From contig JAJKFL010000006.1 of NCBI GenBank assembly GCA_021186555.1, forward strand, positions 46,510,138 through 46,574,137: 64,000 nucleotides of DNA. Direction: 5' to 3'. Made by a program: the position numbers and the translations under genes. Positions 11,746-22,711 of this stretch are shown piece after piece; positions within the stretch are counted from its first letter, which is position 1; each line of letters opens with the position of its first letter. The DNA comes from Reticulitermes speratus (Eukaryota > Arthropoda > Insecta > Blattodea > Rhinotermitidae). Under the pieces are notes generated by a model, which saw only the letters and a program-made list of their open reading frames with translations, was not told the origin of the DNA and made no database searches.

Positions 11746-12147
11746 TCCAAAGCGAGTTCTCCACAGGGTGCGATCTAGTGCTTCCTCTTTCAATTTCCAG
11801 TATCTTCTCCTTTCCTTAAAGTCATCCAGTAGCTGCTTACGTCTTCTCCCTCGTCTTCCCGTCATTTCTATCCTTCCCTCTAACTTTCCTTCAATCACAT
11901 GTTTCAGAAGGCAGTTCCTACGCAGTATGTGACCAATCCAGTTAGCCTTTCTTCTTTTTATTGTATGTACGATATTCCTCTCCTCCTTCACTCTATGTAA
12001 TACTTCTTCATTTCTCACACGATCGGTCCAACTGATCTTCTCCATTCTTCTCCAGCACCACATATCAAAACTTTCCAGATACTTCCGATCTACTTTCCCA
12101 AGTGTCCACGTTTCAGCACCACACAAAGCTACGCTCCAAATGTATTA
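11707..12147 (-). pseudogene. Non-LTR retrotransposon (LINE) RT protein, C-terminal fragment
   Basis: The minus frame from about 12141 down to 11707 reads IWSVALCGAETWTL, then FDMWCWRRMEKISWTDRV, NEEVLHRV, ANWIGHILRR and finally LDRTLWRTRFGRGYGPVVRQ plus a stop. This is the conserved region following the reverse-transcriptase domain in many insect LINE ORF2 proteins. An in-frame stop (TAA) lies just upstream of the YIWS segment, so the piece is broken and 5'-truncated; catalytic RT residues are absent. Its own 3' end, just past the stop, is the seed of the 39-bp array. The clade is not assigned. Confidence 0.85.
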
Positions 12148-12654
12148 CATGCCTTCTATAAAACATATATCTGACATATAAAGCTCAGCGGTACCCAAGT
12201 CTATACGATTTCATCCCAAAGATGGTGTTTGTGTACAAACTGCACACCGTTGTGCCTCCGATGACTGTTAGAATTATATTTAAAGCCGCCATCTGCTTCA
12301 ATCACATGCGATATATCTTACGACTGCGTAATAAAATTTACATCTTTATAAATTAGGAAAGGATCATAGCAGACAACACACGTGTTGCACACAACACGTG
12401 TTACACATTCCGCCAGCTGATGTATCAACACAGCTCTGTCACACTTATTCAACAGAGAACAAACAATAAACCGAGCAGCGGCGATATATTGCATTGTTAT
12501 GGACTAGTAGACAGACTTACACTTCGACAGTTCCAGACAATAAATCGATAACCGCACGACGCTAATTTCTCTGTATGTGATGCAGTTTGTTTGTCGTCTT
12601 TCAATTAAACTTTAGTATAGAAGATTTGCAATATAGTAGTTCAAGAATTTGGTC
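12148..12654. other. Interspersed sequence with no supported gene
   Basis: AT-rich. It contains two close ACACGTGT palindromes at about 12378-12411. No element ends seen. Confidence 0.4.
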
Positions 12655-13160
12655 TGTCACATGAGGGAGGAACATAGGCTGAGGGTGTTCGAGAATAGGG
12701 TGCTGAGGGGGATATTTGGGGCTAAGAGGGACGGGGTAACAGGGGAGTGGAGAAGACTACATAACGAGGAACTTAATGATCTGTACTGATCACCAAATAT
12801 TATTCGGGTGATCAAATCAAGAAGAAAAAGGTGGGCGGGGTATGTAGCACGTACGGGTGAGGGGAGAGGTGCATACAGGGTTTTGGTGGGGAGACCTGAG
12901 GGAAGGAGACCACTTGGAAGACCCAGGCGTAGATGGGAGGATAATATTAAAATGGATCTTCAAGAATTGGGATGGGGGGACATGGAGTGGATTGATATGG
13001 CTCAGGATAGGGACAGGTGGCGGGCTGTTGTGAGTGCGGTAATGAACCTTCGGGTTCCATAAAACGTGGGGAATTTCTTGACTAGCTGAGGACCTGTTAG
13101 CTTCTCAAGAAGGACTGTGCTACATGGAGTTAGTTAGTTAGTTAGTCAGTTAGTTAGTTA
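12655..13160 (+). pseudogene. LINE ORF2 C-terminal fragment with 3' UTR and (GTTA)n tail
   Basis: Reads REEHRLRVFENRVLRGIFG, then LHNEELNDLY, an in-frame TGA at about 12787-12789, then [31 protein letters not shown] and [15 protein letters not shown], ending NLRVP and stop at 13062. This is the post-RT tail of a second LINE family, distinct from that at 11.7-12.1 kb. After the stop come CTTCTCAAGAAGGACTGTGC and a (GTTA)n tail (about 13127-13160), the genuine 3' end. It is 5'-truncated and carries a nonsense codon, so it is dead. Relatives in this window lie at 1.2, 4.5, 16.5, 18.5, 25.7 and 59.2 kb. Confidence 0.9.
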
Positions 13161-13733
13161 TGTATATAATTTTAAATCTTTTACTCATTAACTTTCGACA
13201 GTCATTTACTGTATGTAAATATAACGTAATACAAACTCGCCTGATTTTCTACGGTCGTAACAAAAAGCGTAGCGACGGGCGTCTTGATATGCTGGTATTA
13301 AGTCTTGAGTTCAAAGAATGCTGTGTGTGACTCAAATACCATAAAGTGATCTACGTGTACAGTGTTACCCGTAATTGTCTTATTGTACACTAAGCTACTT
13401 TGAAACTCTCGCTAGTAAAGTGTTGTTACAACTGATAACACTGTGTCGCCTGTTTGTCGGCATTGTTGCATTCCCAGTTATAATTTTTCCCCTCATATGA
13501 ATAGCAATATTTACTTAATGGAGCGATACTCACATGCTGTTATGCGTCAGTGATGTCTGCAGTCCTTGTTGCGTCTGATTGTGCGTAACCATTACGTCAC
13601 GTGACACTTAAAGACAAACGTGTAATTGTCCGCATACACAATTCAGCCGAACGTTGTGAAGGCATACGACGGGACTTAAATGCACAGCAGAACACATTCT
13701 TGACATTTTAGGGAATAAAATTCACCTCAATTC
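13161..13733. other. Interspersed sequence with no supported gene
   Basis: AT-rich sequence with no exon, SINE box or TIR that I can recognise. Confidence 0.45.
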
Positions 13734-13921
13734 TATTTAAGCATTCAGTTCGTACCGCGCAGTAAACACACTTTCTCTTAGTTATGAAACGAAATATTTT
13801 GTATTGCATAGGGCATCATATGATCGCCGTTTCTTTCCAGATCTGTACAAAATACAAATTCTGTGGACGGAACGTAGAACTTTTGAGTGTCAAACCTGGT
13901 GGTCAGTAAACTAACCACTGG
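13734..13921 (+). mobile_element. 114-bp family, diverged single-unit copy (solo element)
   Basis: TATTTAAGCATTCAGTTCGT tip, one strongly diverged unit (CGCGCAGTAAACACACTT to GATCTGTACAAAATAC), then a tail with GGACGGAACGTAGAAC and CCTGGTGGTCAG, ending CTAACCACTGG. This shows the whole element can exist with one unit, about 188 bp, and that unit amplification is secondary. It is the oldest-looking member here. Confidence 0.75.
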
Positions 13922-14289
13922 ATGGTGAAACGTTATTTCAGGATCTAGATGGAGGAGAGTGTTCGGTTCTTCATCTTTTGACAGAAGAAGTAGCGAGTGT
14001 CAAGCAAGGCTGACAGCTGCTGTGGCCTCAAGCGTTTGTCCGAGCAGGAAATGAAACCTCTGCTCGCTCGTAGTCCAGCCCGTGGTGGAGTCACTATTGT
14101 AACTGAGCTATTCCTATCCATTTTGCGTCATACCAAAGTACATACTTTGCGGTTTGCAGTAAAGTGTGTTGACATTAGTGCTTATTTAATTATAAATATG
14201 TGTCTGATTTTTTGTTCTGTGTATATATGTGTATGTATATAATATATATATATATACTTCACTCTTGCACGCGCAAGCTGAGAGACATC
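13922..14289. other. Interspersed sequence, short (TA)n at 14245
   Basis: The frame at 13997-14242 has no domain. A TATATA run precedes the 29-bp array. Confidence 0.4.
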
Positions 14290-14813
14290 TTAAACAGTGT
14301 CCGTATCTTCTAGCAGACTTAAACAGTGTCCGTATTTTGAAGCAGACTTAAATATTGTCCGTATTTTCTAGCAGACTTAAACAGTGTCCGTATTTTCTAG
14401 CAGACTTAAACATTGTCCGTATTTTCTAGCAGACTTAAACAGTGTCCGTATTTTCTAGCAGACGTAAACAGTGTCCGTATTTTCTAGCAGACTTAAACAT
14501 TGTCCGTATTTTCTAGCAGACTTAAACAGTGTCCGTATTTTCTAGCAGACTTAAACAGTGTCCGTATTTTCTAGCAGACGTAAACAGTGTCCGTATTTTC
14601 TAGCAGACTTAAACAGTGTCCGTATTTTCTAGCAGACTTAAACAGTGTCCGTATTTTCTAGCAGACTTAAACAGTGTCCGTATTTTCTAGCAGACGTAAA
14701 CAGTGTCCGTATTTTCTAGCAGACTTAAACAGTGTCCGTATTTTCTAGCAGACTTAAACAGTGTCCGTATTTTCTAGCAGACTTAAACAGTGTCCGTATT
14801 TTCTAGCAGACTC
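14290..14813. repeat. 29-bp minisatellite, about 18 copies
   Basis: Unit ACTTAAACAGTGTCCGTATT-TTCTAGCAG, period 29 bp. Variants ACGTAAAC and ACATTGTCC recur at intervals, hinting at a multi-unit duplication step. Confidence 0.95.
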
Positions 14814-14851
14814 AGAAACTTTATCCGACTAATGACTTACTCTCTTGTATT

Positions 14852-16373
14852 TATTGCTCTTATGTGGTAATTATTATTAACGGTTCTTATATGATAATTT
14901 TATTAGTGGCTCTTATGTGACGATTGATATTAGCGGCTCTTATGCTGTAATTATTATTAGCGGCTCTTATGTGGTAATTATTATTAGCGACTCTTATGCG
15001 GTAATTGATATTAGCGGCTCTTATATGACGATTGATATTAGCAGCTCTTATGCGGTAATTATTATTAGCGGCTCTTATGCTGTAATTGATATTAGCGGCT
15101 CTTATGCGGTAATTATTATTGGCGGCTCTTATGCGGTAATTGTTATTAGCGGCTGTTATGCGGTAATTATTATTGGCGGCTCTTATGCGGTAATTGATAT
15201 TAGCGGCTCTTATGTGACGATTGATATTAGCGGCTCTTATGCGGTAATTATTATTAGCGGCTCTTATGCGGTAATTGATATTAGCGGCTCTTAAGCGGTA
15301 ATTATTATTGGCGGCTCTTATGCGGTAATTGTTATTAGCGGCTCTTATGCGGTAATTATTATTGGCGGCTCTTATGCGGTAATTGTTATTAGCGGCTCTT
15401 ATGCGGTAATTATTATTGGCGGCTCTTATGCGGTAATTGTTATTAGCGGCTCTTATGCGGTAATTATTATTGGCGGCTCTTATGCGGTAATTGTTATTAG
15501 CGGCTGTTATGCGGTAATTATTATTGGCGGCTCTTATGCGGTAATTATTATTAGCGGCTCTTATGCGGTAATTATTATTAGCGGCTCTTATGCGGTAATT
15601 GTTATTAGCGGCTCTTATGCGGTAATTATTATTGGCGGCTCTTATGCGGTAATTGTTATTAGCGGCTCTTATGCGGTAATTATTATTGGCGGCTCTTATG
15701 CGGTAATTGTTATTAGCGGCTCTTATGCGGTAATTATTATTGGCGGCTCTTATGCGGTAATTGTTATTAGCGGCTCTTATGAGGTAATTATTATTGGCGG
15801 CTGTTATGCGGTAATTGTTATTAGCGGCTCTTATGCGGTAATTATTATTGGCGGCTCTTATGCGGTAATTGTTATTAGCGGCTCTTATGCGGTAATTATT
15901 ATTAGCGGCTCTTATGCGGTAATTGTTATTAGCGGCTCTTATGCGGTAATTATTATTGGCGGCTCTTATGCGGTAATTGTTATTAGCGGCTCTTATGCGA
16001 TAATTATTATTGGCGGCTCTTATGCGGTAATTGTTATTAGCGGCGCTTATGCGGTAATTATTATTGGCGGCTCTTATGCGGTAATTGTTATTAGCGGCTC
16101 TTATGCGATAATTATTATTGGCGGCTCTTATGCGGTAATTGTTATTAGCGGCTCTTATGCGGTAATTATTATTGGCGGCTCTTATGCGGTAATTGTTATT
16201 AGCGGCTCTTATGCGATAATTATTATTGGCGGCTCTTATGCGGTAATTGTTATTAGCGGCTCTTATGCGGTAATTATTATTAGCGGCTCTTATGCGGTAA
16301 TTATTATTGGCGGCTCTTATGCGGTAATTGTTATTAGCGGCTCTTATGCGATAATTACCATTAGCGGCTCTTG
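14852..16373. repeat. 27-bp minisatellite, about 56 copies, with 54-bp dimer order
   Basis: Unit GGCTCTTATGCGGTAATT-ATTATTAGC, 27 bp. From about 15,300 onward the units mostly alternate between an ATTATTATTGGC form and a ATTGTTATTAGC form, giving a 54-bp higher-order unit. The left flank, 14,852-15,300, is more mixed (GATATTAGC, GTGACG forms) and looks older. The open frame at 14917-15294 is an artefact of the period. Confidence 0.95.
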
Positions 16374-17079
16374 TAAATGCGATACTTAGCTTTCAGTTCT
16401 ATTAAAACCGTATAATTGCCCGCAAAGCTGCGGAACTCTCCGTTTCTCACGATGCATTGTCCTTCGCTAAGTTAGTTGTTTAATTAGTGAGCTGAGTTAG
16501 GCGAGAAATCAGTGCGAAATGTTAGAACGAATTTGTGGAGGAAAGATATTACTTGGTAGACCTTGACGTAGTGGGAGATGAAGATTGAAATTAGTGTTGT
16601 GGAAGTTGAAAGGCTTGGAACTGTGTCTAATGACGCGCTACTGCGAACGTAGCGACGTGCAGAGGACGTCTGTCGTCCTTGACGCCGATCACGGCAGCTG
16701 TACCGCACAGACGTGCCTTGACTGACACAATGCTATATCAGTCACTGTTGTTGGCTTTCATAAAGACAGCGACGGCGTGTCAGCTGACCGAACGGCCCGG
16801 TCAAGCGAGTAGCATTCAGCAGGACGTCGCAGTCCCAGAAACCCACCCGGACGCCGGTTATCTCAGCTGACATATCGCATTGTTTCTGATCCTAGCCATA
16901 TAACTTCTCAAGTGCTTTCTGAAATTACGTCACCGCCGCTTCCTTTCACATCCCTTCCAGTTCAATACTAGTCACGCTATCGTGACACAACACAGCTAAT
17001 ATAAACAACGTCTTTAAAACACAACAATAAAATTAACAATTGTGCTGCCTGAAGCAATTGTTTGTGTGTCAGCCTGTAG
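16374..17079. other. Interspersed sequence; possible short signal-peptide-like ORF at 16730-16870
   Basis: A 46-codon plus-strand frame at 16730-16870 starts MLYQSLLLAFIKTATACQL, hydrophobic like a signal peptide, and then becomes polar. There is no homology I recognise and no splice context I can verify, so I do not call it a gene. The rest is unremarkable apart from the LINE scrap listed next. Confidence 0.3.
16530..16640 (+). pseudogene. Decayed LINE C-terminal scrap
   Basis: GGTAGACCTTGACGTAG and GGGAGATGAAGATTGAAATT match the order of [14 protein letters not shown] at 12.9 kb. Frame is lost. Confidence 0.5.
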
Positions 17080-17245
17080 TAGTGATTTGGCTAAGGGCTA
17101 GGCGACCGAGGAACCGTGTTTCGATTCCCTGCAGGACAAACACGCTATTCGCTTCGACAAAGTCTCCAAACCGTCTGTGGGGCACATCTAACCTCCTATT
17201 TAGTGAGTATCAGGGGTACAGGGGCCGGAGCCTGTAGCTGAATAT
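17080..17245 (+). mobile_element. Possible SINE-like element, weak
   Basis: GGCTAAGGGCTAGGCGACCG could be an A-box-like head and GTGTTTCGATTCCCTG a B box. Downstream, GTATCAGGGGTACAGGGGCC resembles the core of the CTTTAC-tailed SINEs here. No tail repeat and no clear borders. Confidence 0.35.
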
Positions 17246-17394
17246 ACATCTCGAACTAGTACCGATGTTAAGAATGAGTGAAACTATATGTGTATTCATG
17301 TATCGGATTTCGTGACGTGGACAGGGAGACCTTTACCTTTGTTTACCCTATGAATACGTTCTGGTATAAAGTTGTAAATTCCAAATTGAATTCT

Positions 17395-17426
17395 TTTTCT
17401 TTCTTTCTTTCTTTCTTTCTTCCTTT
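17395..17426. repeat. (TTTC)n microsatellite
   Basis: About seven TTTC units with one TTCC interruption at the right end. Confidence 0.85.
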
Positions 17427-17494
17427 CTCAGTCTGACATCTGTCTACCCACTCATTGTAGGTGTAGAGGGTTATTGTTGCATCTGATCAAACTC

Positions 17495-17696
17495 AATGAT
17501 ACACACACACAGACAGTCGGCAGGCCTCCTCTGGACGAGGGATCGGCCCGTCGCAGAGACCTCTACCTGACAACACACAACATTTACAAGAGACAGACAT
17601 CCATTCCCGTGGCAGGATTCGAACCCGTAATCCCAGGACGCGTGGGTCTGCAGATATACGCCTTAGAAGACGCAGCCATCGGTGTTGGCACAATCT
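17495..17696 (-). mobile_element. tRNA-Leu-like SINE, diverged
   Basis: On the minus strand: a degraded A-box region, the B box GGGTTCGAATCCTGCC, and the body word GTCAGGTAGAGGTCTCTGCG. It lacks the AGGCCTAGGCC 3' region. Same family as 5388-5641. Confidence 0.75.
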
Positions 17697-17977
17697 TATC
17701 CTAAGTTATTGAGATGAAACATGTCAAGGAAACTTTATTTGTTACGAGAGCGATAACATTAGCATATTATGCGGGGGTAAAGTCGGCACTAGCTTGTCTA
17801 TCTTATTGCTGTAAAACAAACGACTGTAGCAAAGCTGTTACGTTGGCCCACGGCTAGGTGGCAGGTATTGTCAGTGCGTGGGACACGTGCGTGATCTGCT
17901 CGGCTTGCGAAGTGTTCGTCAGTCGGGGGCCGAAACATGTGTCAAGACACGAGTAGCTTGACAGAGTGACCGCATGA
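17697..17977. other. Interspersed sequence with no supported gene
   Basis: No element or exon recognised. Confidence 0.4.
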
Positions 17978-18202
17978 CTGACCGACCTTCAGCGCCACGA
18001 AGCAGAAGGCGACGACTTTGTGTCGCGTATATTCAGCGACGATGAGACGTCGGTACACGGCTACCGTCCGGGGAAGAAGAGGAACACTTGGTGTGGTAGA
18101 AATACTGACCGCCTGCAGAGAACAGCTGACGTCGAGACAGCGTCTTTCACTGCATCATGTCGCGTCTTCGGCCAACGTCTGCAGGCGACCTACAACCCTT
18201 GA
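17978..18202 (+). pseudogene. mariner-family transposase fragment
   Basis: The plus frame reads GDDFVSRIFSDDETSVHGY followed by RPGKKR. Mariner transposases carry a GDDFL-RIVTGDETWVHGY-like stretch around the first catalytic Asp (the D of GDE), so both blocks match in order and spacing. Here the TGDETW core is altered to SDDETS, the second half of the domain is missing and the frame ends at 18202. No TIRs found. An old dead copy. Confidence 0.6.
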
Positions 18203-18534
18203 AGGCAGCAAATCGACGTCGGCGGTCTGGCCTGGCTGCCCTGTCACTGCACTGTAATTTTGCCTGTTCGTCAGCCACCAAAGGGCCCCGTCTGGGCCTC
18301 CTCCGACGTTCACAATTTGGAAACTGAAAACACATATCTGAGATCGGTGATTGTTATATGACGACATCGCATATGCTAAGGTCCTACGTGGTTCGAGTGC
18401 GGAAGTTACGCTAGAAACATCGCTTAGAAAATCTCATCGCTGTTACAATGCTTGAACAATTTGGTGACTACGTGGAAAGATAAAGGACTGGTTTTCAAAT
18501 ATAAACTTGTGTTTGCCTGTTTCCACTTACCTAC
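18203..18534. other. Interspersed sequence with no supported gene
   Basis: GC-richer at first (18,200-18,320) and then AT-rich. Overlapping frames on both strands have no domain. Confidence 0.35.
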
Positions 18535-18720
18535 TAACTAACTAACTAACTAACTACCAACTAACTAACTCCATGTAGCATAGTCCTTCTTGAGAAGCTA
18601 ACAGGTCGTCAGCTAGTCAAGAAATTCCCGCGTTTTATGGAACCTGAAGGTTCATTACCGCACTCACAACAGCCCGCCACCTGTCCCTATCCTGAGCCAT
18701 ATCAATCCAGTCCATCCTTC
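18535..18720 (-). pseudogene. LINE 3' end with (GTTA)n tail, minus strand
   Basis: Minus-strand reading: the last 25 or so codons of the 12.66-13.16 kb LINE ([18 protein letters not shown], NLQVP-like), a stop, a 3' UTR word CTTCTCAAGAAGGACTATGC and a (GTTA)n tail at 18,535-18,570. A second, severely 5'-truncated insertion of that family. Confidence 0.85.
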
Positions 18721-18779
18721 CACTTACCTAGTCACCTAAAAATCGGGAAAAATTTGTTTCTGACATCCCAAGCATACCA

Positions 18780-18805
18780 AATTTATTATTATTATTATTA
18801 TTATT
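18780..18805. repeat. (TTA)n microsatellite 5' of a SINE
   Basis: Eight or so TTA units directly abut the SINE head. Confidence 0.9.
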
Positions 18806-19062
18806 GCCGATTCCAGTGGCGCGCGGTCTAAGACGTGAGTCTACGGCCGTTCGCTTACTGGGATTGCGGGTTCGAATCCCGCCGGGGGCATGGATGTCTG
18901 TCTGTTGTGAGTGTTGTGTGTTGTCAGGTAGAGGTTTTGCGACGGGCTGATCACTCGTCCAGAGGAGTCCTACCGAGTGTGGTGTGTCTGAGTGTGTGAT
19001 CGTGAAGCGTCGATAATGAGGAGGCCTAGGCCCCCTAGGGGCTGTCGAGCCATTGGAAAAAA
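18806..19062 (+). mobile_element. tRNA-Leu-like SINE, full length
   Basis: Head CCAGTGGCGCGCGGTCTAAG, B box GGGTTCGAATCCCGCC, body with TGTTGTCAGGTAGAGG and GAGGAGTCCTACCGAG, and 3' region AGGCCTAGGCCCCC then GGGGCTGTCGAGCC. The 3' A-run then passes into (ATT)n at 19,063-19,085. Both flanks are TTA repeats, so it either inserted into a TTA tract or seeded them. Confidence 0.9.
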
Positions 19063-19567
19063 TTATTATTATTATTATTATTAATCATTATCATTTTTAA
19101 AAGCCGTTAGTTGTCTAACTTTGTGTCATTATTATCTCTGTTAAAACATATTTCACTTCACTAGAAAAATTATGAGCCTTCAGACTCACGGATATTTTCC
19201 GTACTACGAAGGTGAAGTCATTGAAAAAGCCGCGTAAAATAACTGTCGAACCGCGTGTTTGAGAGCCCCGAGACCAAAGCCGACAGGTATGTGTAGCTGC
19301 CTGCTGTGTGCAGCTTCCGGTGTGGCTCTGCACGTCAAGATATCTCTGCACTGCCCGCACGCCTCTTCCGGTTTATTGATTCTCAGCGCTCGACCGACGC
19401 TCTGCGCGACGTCTCTCTGCTTCACGTCATTAATAATAGGCCGATAGAACACAGCCGTATCCTGTTCACGGATGCTTTAACCAGATATGCAGTTTCAAAT
19501 GTGAATATTTATAAACAGTCCCAGAACGCAAGCGCTACATTACAAATTCCCATATCGATATGACATG
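19063..19567. other. (ATT)n tract, then interspersed sequence with no supported gene
   Basis: The (ATT)n tail covers 19,063-19,085. Beyond it, overlapping frames at 19,115-19,563 on both strands carry no domain signature. Confidence 0.4.
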
Positions 19568-19765
19568 GACCGGGATAGCTCAGTCGATATAGCTACTCTC
19601 GACGGACTGGGTAGTCCGGGGATCGAATACCGGTGGGGGCGAGATTTTCCGCATCTGTCCAGACCGACCGTCTGTCTCTTTCACGGGTTAAAGAGGGGGC
19701 ACGACGTTGACAACCCACCGCCATCTAGTGCCGACGTTAAACAAGAGTAGACCTATATATATCAG
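19568..19765 (+). mobile_element. tRNA-derived SINE, 'GGGATAGCTCAG' family
   Basis: Head CCGGGATAGCTCAGTCGATA (A box), GGGGATCGAATACCGG (B box), GGGGGCGAGATTTTCC, then a core with GGTTAAAGAGGGGGCACGAC and CCACCGCCATCTAGTGCC. Relative to the copy at 46.45 kb it lacks the middle TACCGGGTCATTACCGGG part and the CTTTAC tail. Confidence 0.75.
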
Positions 19766-19912
19766 TACCTCTAAAATGCATCATGGCCGCCTCTGATCGA
19801 ATATCTCACTATCATCTTACTTCAGCACTATTGCCGTGCAGACATGTGCACAGACTGGAGGATAGTAACTGCCACTGTAATGGGAAACGTCTGAATGAGA
19901 AGAGACTTGACG

Positions 19913-21364
19913 CTTTAAAGCCCAGTGGTTACTATATGTACCACCACGTTTAACATTCACAAATTCTACGTTCTGCCCACACAGTGTATTTATGTGTTTT
20001 GTGTGGATCTCAGAACAAACAGCGATTATTTCACTGTACAACATTAACTGACTGGTTTGTATAACTGAGACGGAGTGTGTTTACTGTGCGGTACGGACTG
20101 TATTTATGTGTTTTGTGTGGATCTCAGAACAAACAGCGATTATTTCACTGTACAGCATTAACTGACTGGTTTGTATAACTGAGACGGAGTGTGTTTACTG
20201 CACGGTACGGACTGTATTTATGTGTTTTGTGTGGATCTCAGAACAAACAGCGATTATTTCACTGTACAGCATTAACTGACTGGTTTGTATAACTGAGACT
20301 GACTGTGTTTACTGCGCGGTACGGACTGTATTTATGTGTTTTGTGTGGATCTCAGAACAAACAGCGATTATTTCACTGTACAACATTAACTGACTGGTTT
20401 GTATAACTGAGACGGAGTGTGTTTACTGTGCGGTACGGACTGTATTTATGTGTTTTGTGTGGATCTCAGAACAAACAGCGATTATTTCACTGTACAACAT
20501 TAACTGACTGGTTTGTATAACTGAGACGGAGTGTGTTTACTGCGCGGTACGAACTGTATTTATGTGTTTTATGTGGATCTCAGAACAAACAGCGATTATT
20601 TCTCTGTACAACATTAACTGACTGGTTTGTATAACTGAGACGGAGTGTGTTTACTGCGCGGTACGGACTGTATTTATGTGTTTTGTGTGGATCTCAGAAC
20701 AAACAGCGATTATTTCACTGTACAACATTAACTGACTGGTTTGTATAACTGAGACGGAATGTGTTTACTGCGCGGTACGGACTGTATTTATGTGTTTTGT
20801 GTGGATCTCAGAACAAACAGCGATTATTTCACTGTACAACATTAACTGACTGGTTTGTATAACTGAGACGGAGTGTGTTTACTGCGCGGTACGGACTGTA
20901 TTTATGTGTTTTGTGTGGATCTCAGAACAAACAGCGATTATTTCACTGTACAACATTAACTGACTGGTTTGTATAACTGAGACGGAGTGTGTTTACTGCG
21001 CGGTACGGACTGTATTTATGTGTTTTGTGTGGATCTCAGAACAAACAGCGATTATTTCACTGTACAACATTAACTGACTGGTTTGTATAACTGAGACGGA
21101 GTGTGTTTACTGCGCGGTACGGACTGTATTTATGTGTTTTGTGTGGATCTCAGAACAAACAGCGATTATTTCACTGTACAACATTAACTGACTGGTTTGT
21201 ATAACTGAGACGGAGTGTGTTTACTGCGCGGTACGGACTGTATTTATGTGTTTTGTGTGGATCTCAGAACAAACAGCGATTATTTCACTGTACAACATTA
21301 ACTGACTGGTTTGTATAACTGAGACGGAGTGTGTTTACTGCGCGGTACGAACTGAGTCTTCATA
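19913..21364 (-). mobile_element. 114-bp repeat family, array 4, both ends present, inverted
   Basis: Left tip CTTTAAAGCCCAGTGGTTAC, tail with TGTACCACCACGTTTAAC, then about 12 units to CGCGGTACGAACTGAGTC. Orientation is opposite to the copies at 1-14 kb. The first three or four units hold most variants (CTGTGCGG, CTGCACGG, GACTGACTG); inner units are near identical. Confidence 0.9.
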
Positions 21365-21711
21365 TACGTATTCACGCCGTTTTGCTGTGAGTGACGTAAA
21401 TAATACTGTGCCGAGATCGTGCCTTTCTTCTTTTGGCTAACCTTGTGACTTATGCCTGATGTATTTACGGGTTTCTTCCACATCTCTAGCGTCCCGTTTA
21501 GTAATATTACGTTGATATGATCAGTGATCTAGTGGATTCAATATATCTGCTTAGCTTGAATTTAAAACTCATCTTCCAACCCATTTGTTTGTATTGACTT
21601 TATAGACTTTTTTAGTACATATAAAGTTACGTGCCGATAGAACATATGAAAACTCTTACAGGATGTTCCTTTATCTTCAGAATATATTTCTGTAGTGTGT
21701 GTAGATATTAG
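21365..21711. other. Interspersed AT-rich sequence
   Basis: No exon or element recognised. Confidence 0.4.
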
Positions 21712-21803
21712 ACCCTACAGGTCCCAATAGACACTACAGGCCCCAATAGACACTACAGGCCCCAATAGACACTACAGGCCCCACTGGACACTACAGGCCT
21801 TAC
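21712..21803. repeat. 19-bp minisatellite, about five copies
   Basis: Unit AGACACTACAGGCCCCAAT, with diverged outer copies (GACCCTACAGGTCCC and GGACACTACAGGCCTTA). Confidence 0.85.
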
Positions 21804-22418
21804 TAAGACGCAGACCACAGTCATTGTCTCAGCTGGAGGCTACAGGTTCCTCTAAGAACCACGCCCCAGGAACCTGTCTCAGTTTGAGTCCACATGCCCC
21901 ACTAGGACCCACAATCCACGCAGCGGACACTAGAGGCCCCACACATGTATCTTTCTCTTGCTCTAGCCGTTGTCTCTCAGTGCCCTCTCGCGGACCACAT
22001 GCTATGCACCTCGCCTTCTATTTTCGTTTCCAGGGCAACCGCAGTCTGTTGGGCTGTTCGCACAGAGATCGACCGAGCTGGGGGCTGCGAGCTGAGGGGA
22101 GGGGGTGCTGGAGTTGTAACCGCTAATTGAAAAGTCAATGGGATTGTGCGACTCTTTTTCTACCACCAACCACCTCAGCAGTTTGCTTTATAGCAACAGA
22201 ACGTTTATTATGCCTTTAAGGGACGCTCTGGGTTTGTAGTTTAACGGTGTTTGTCTTAGAAGTGACAATTGGTAAGGTAAAGTGCTTATCTGTGTAGGCA
22301 AATTTGATGTGGTGGAAAGTGATATGGTGATAAGTTTCGGTGGTGATAGGGGTGGAGCTGGTAGCTAGTTGGTTTAGAAGTAAATACTGATGGAAGTAGG
22401 AGGTGTGTCGTCACGTGG
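21804..22418. other. Interspersed sequence with no supported gene
   Basis: The frame at 21,824-22,126 is Cys/Ser/Pro rich with no domain. Further ACTAGGACC/ACACTAGAGGCCCC words up to 21,940 look like worn units of the 19-bp repeat. Around 22,285-22,380 the sequence is GGTGATA-rich. Confidence 0.4.
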
Positions 22419-22711
22419 ACAGAGTGGGACAGAGTGTATAGAGTGCAGGACAGAGTGTACAGAGTGCAGGACAGAGTGTACAGAGTGCAGGACAGAGTGT
22501 ACAGAGTGCAGGACAGAGTGTACAGAGTGCAGGACAGAGTGTACAGAGTGCAGGACAGAGTGTACAGAGTGCAGGACAGAGTGTACAGAGTGCGGGACAG
22601 AGTGTACAGAGTGCAGGACAGAGTGTACAGAGTGCAGGACAGAGTGTACAGAGTGCGGGACAGAGTGTACAGAGTGCAGGACAGAGTGTACAGAGTGCAG
22701 GACAGAGTCAC
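22419..22711. repeat. 21-bp minisatellite, about 14 copies
   Basis: Unit GACAGAGTGTACAGAGTGCA-G with an A/G variant (GTGCGG). The period of 21 keeps several frames open on both strands (22,286-22,903 minus; 22,390-22,728 plus). These are low-complexity artefacts. Confidence 0.95.

Noticed and set aside
11084..11778. Two opposed repeat-protein frames (226 and 224 codons)
   Set aside because: Generated by the 39-bp period; neither is the frame of the parent LINE.
16730..16870. 46-residue signal-peptide-like ORF as a gene
   Set aside because: Too short, no homology recognised, no verified splice sites; noted under the surrounding block only.
19817..20044. Short conserved frames (MLYSEIIAVCSEIH...) found at several places
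   Set aside because: The frame begins in the 114-bp unit and ends in the element tail; it is conserved only because the element is repeated, and stops interrupt the other units.
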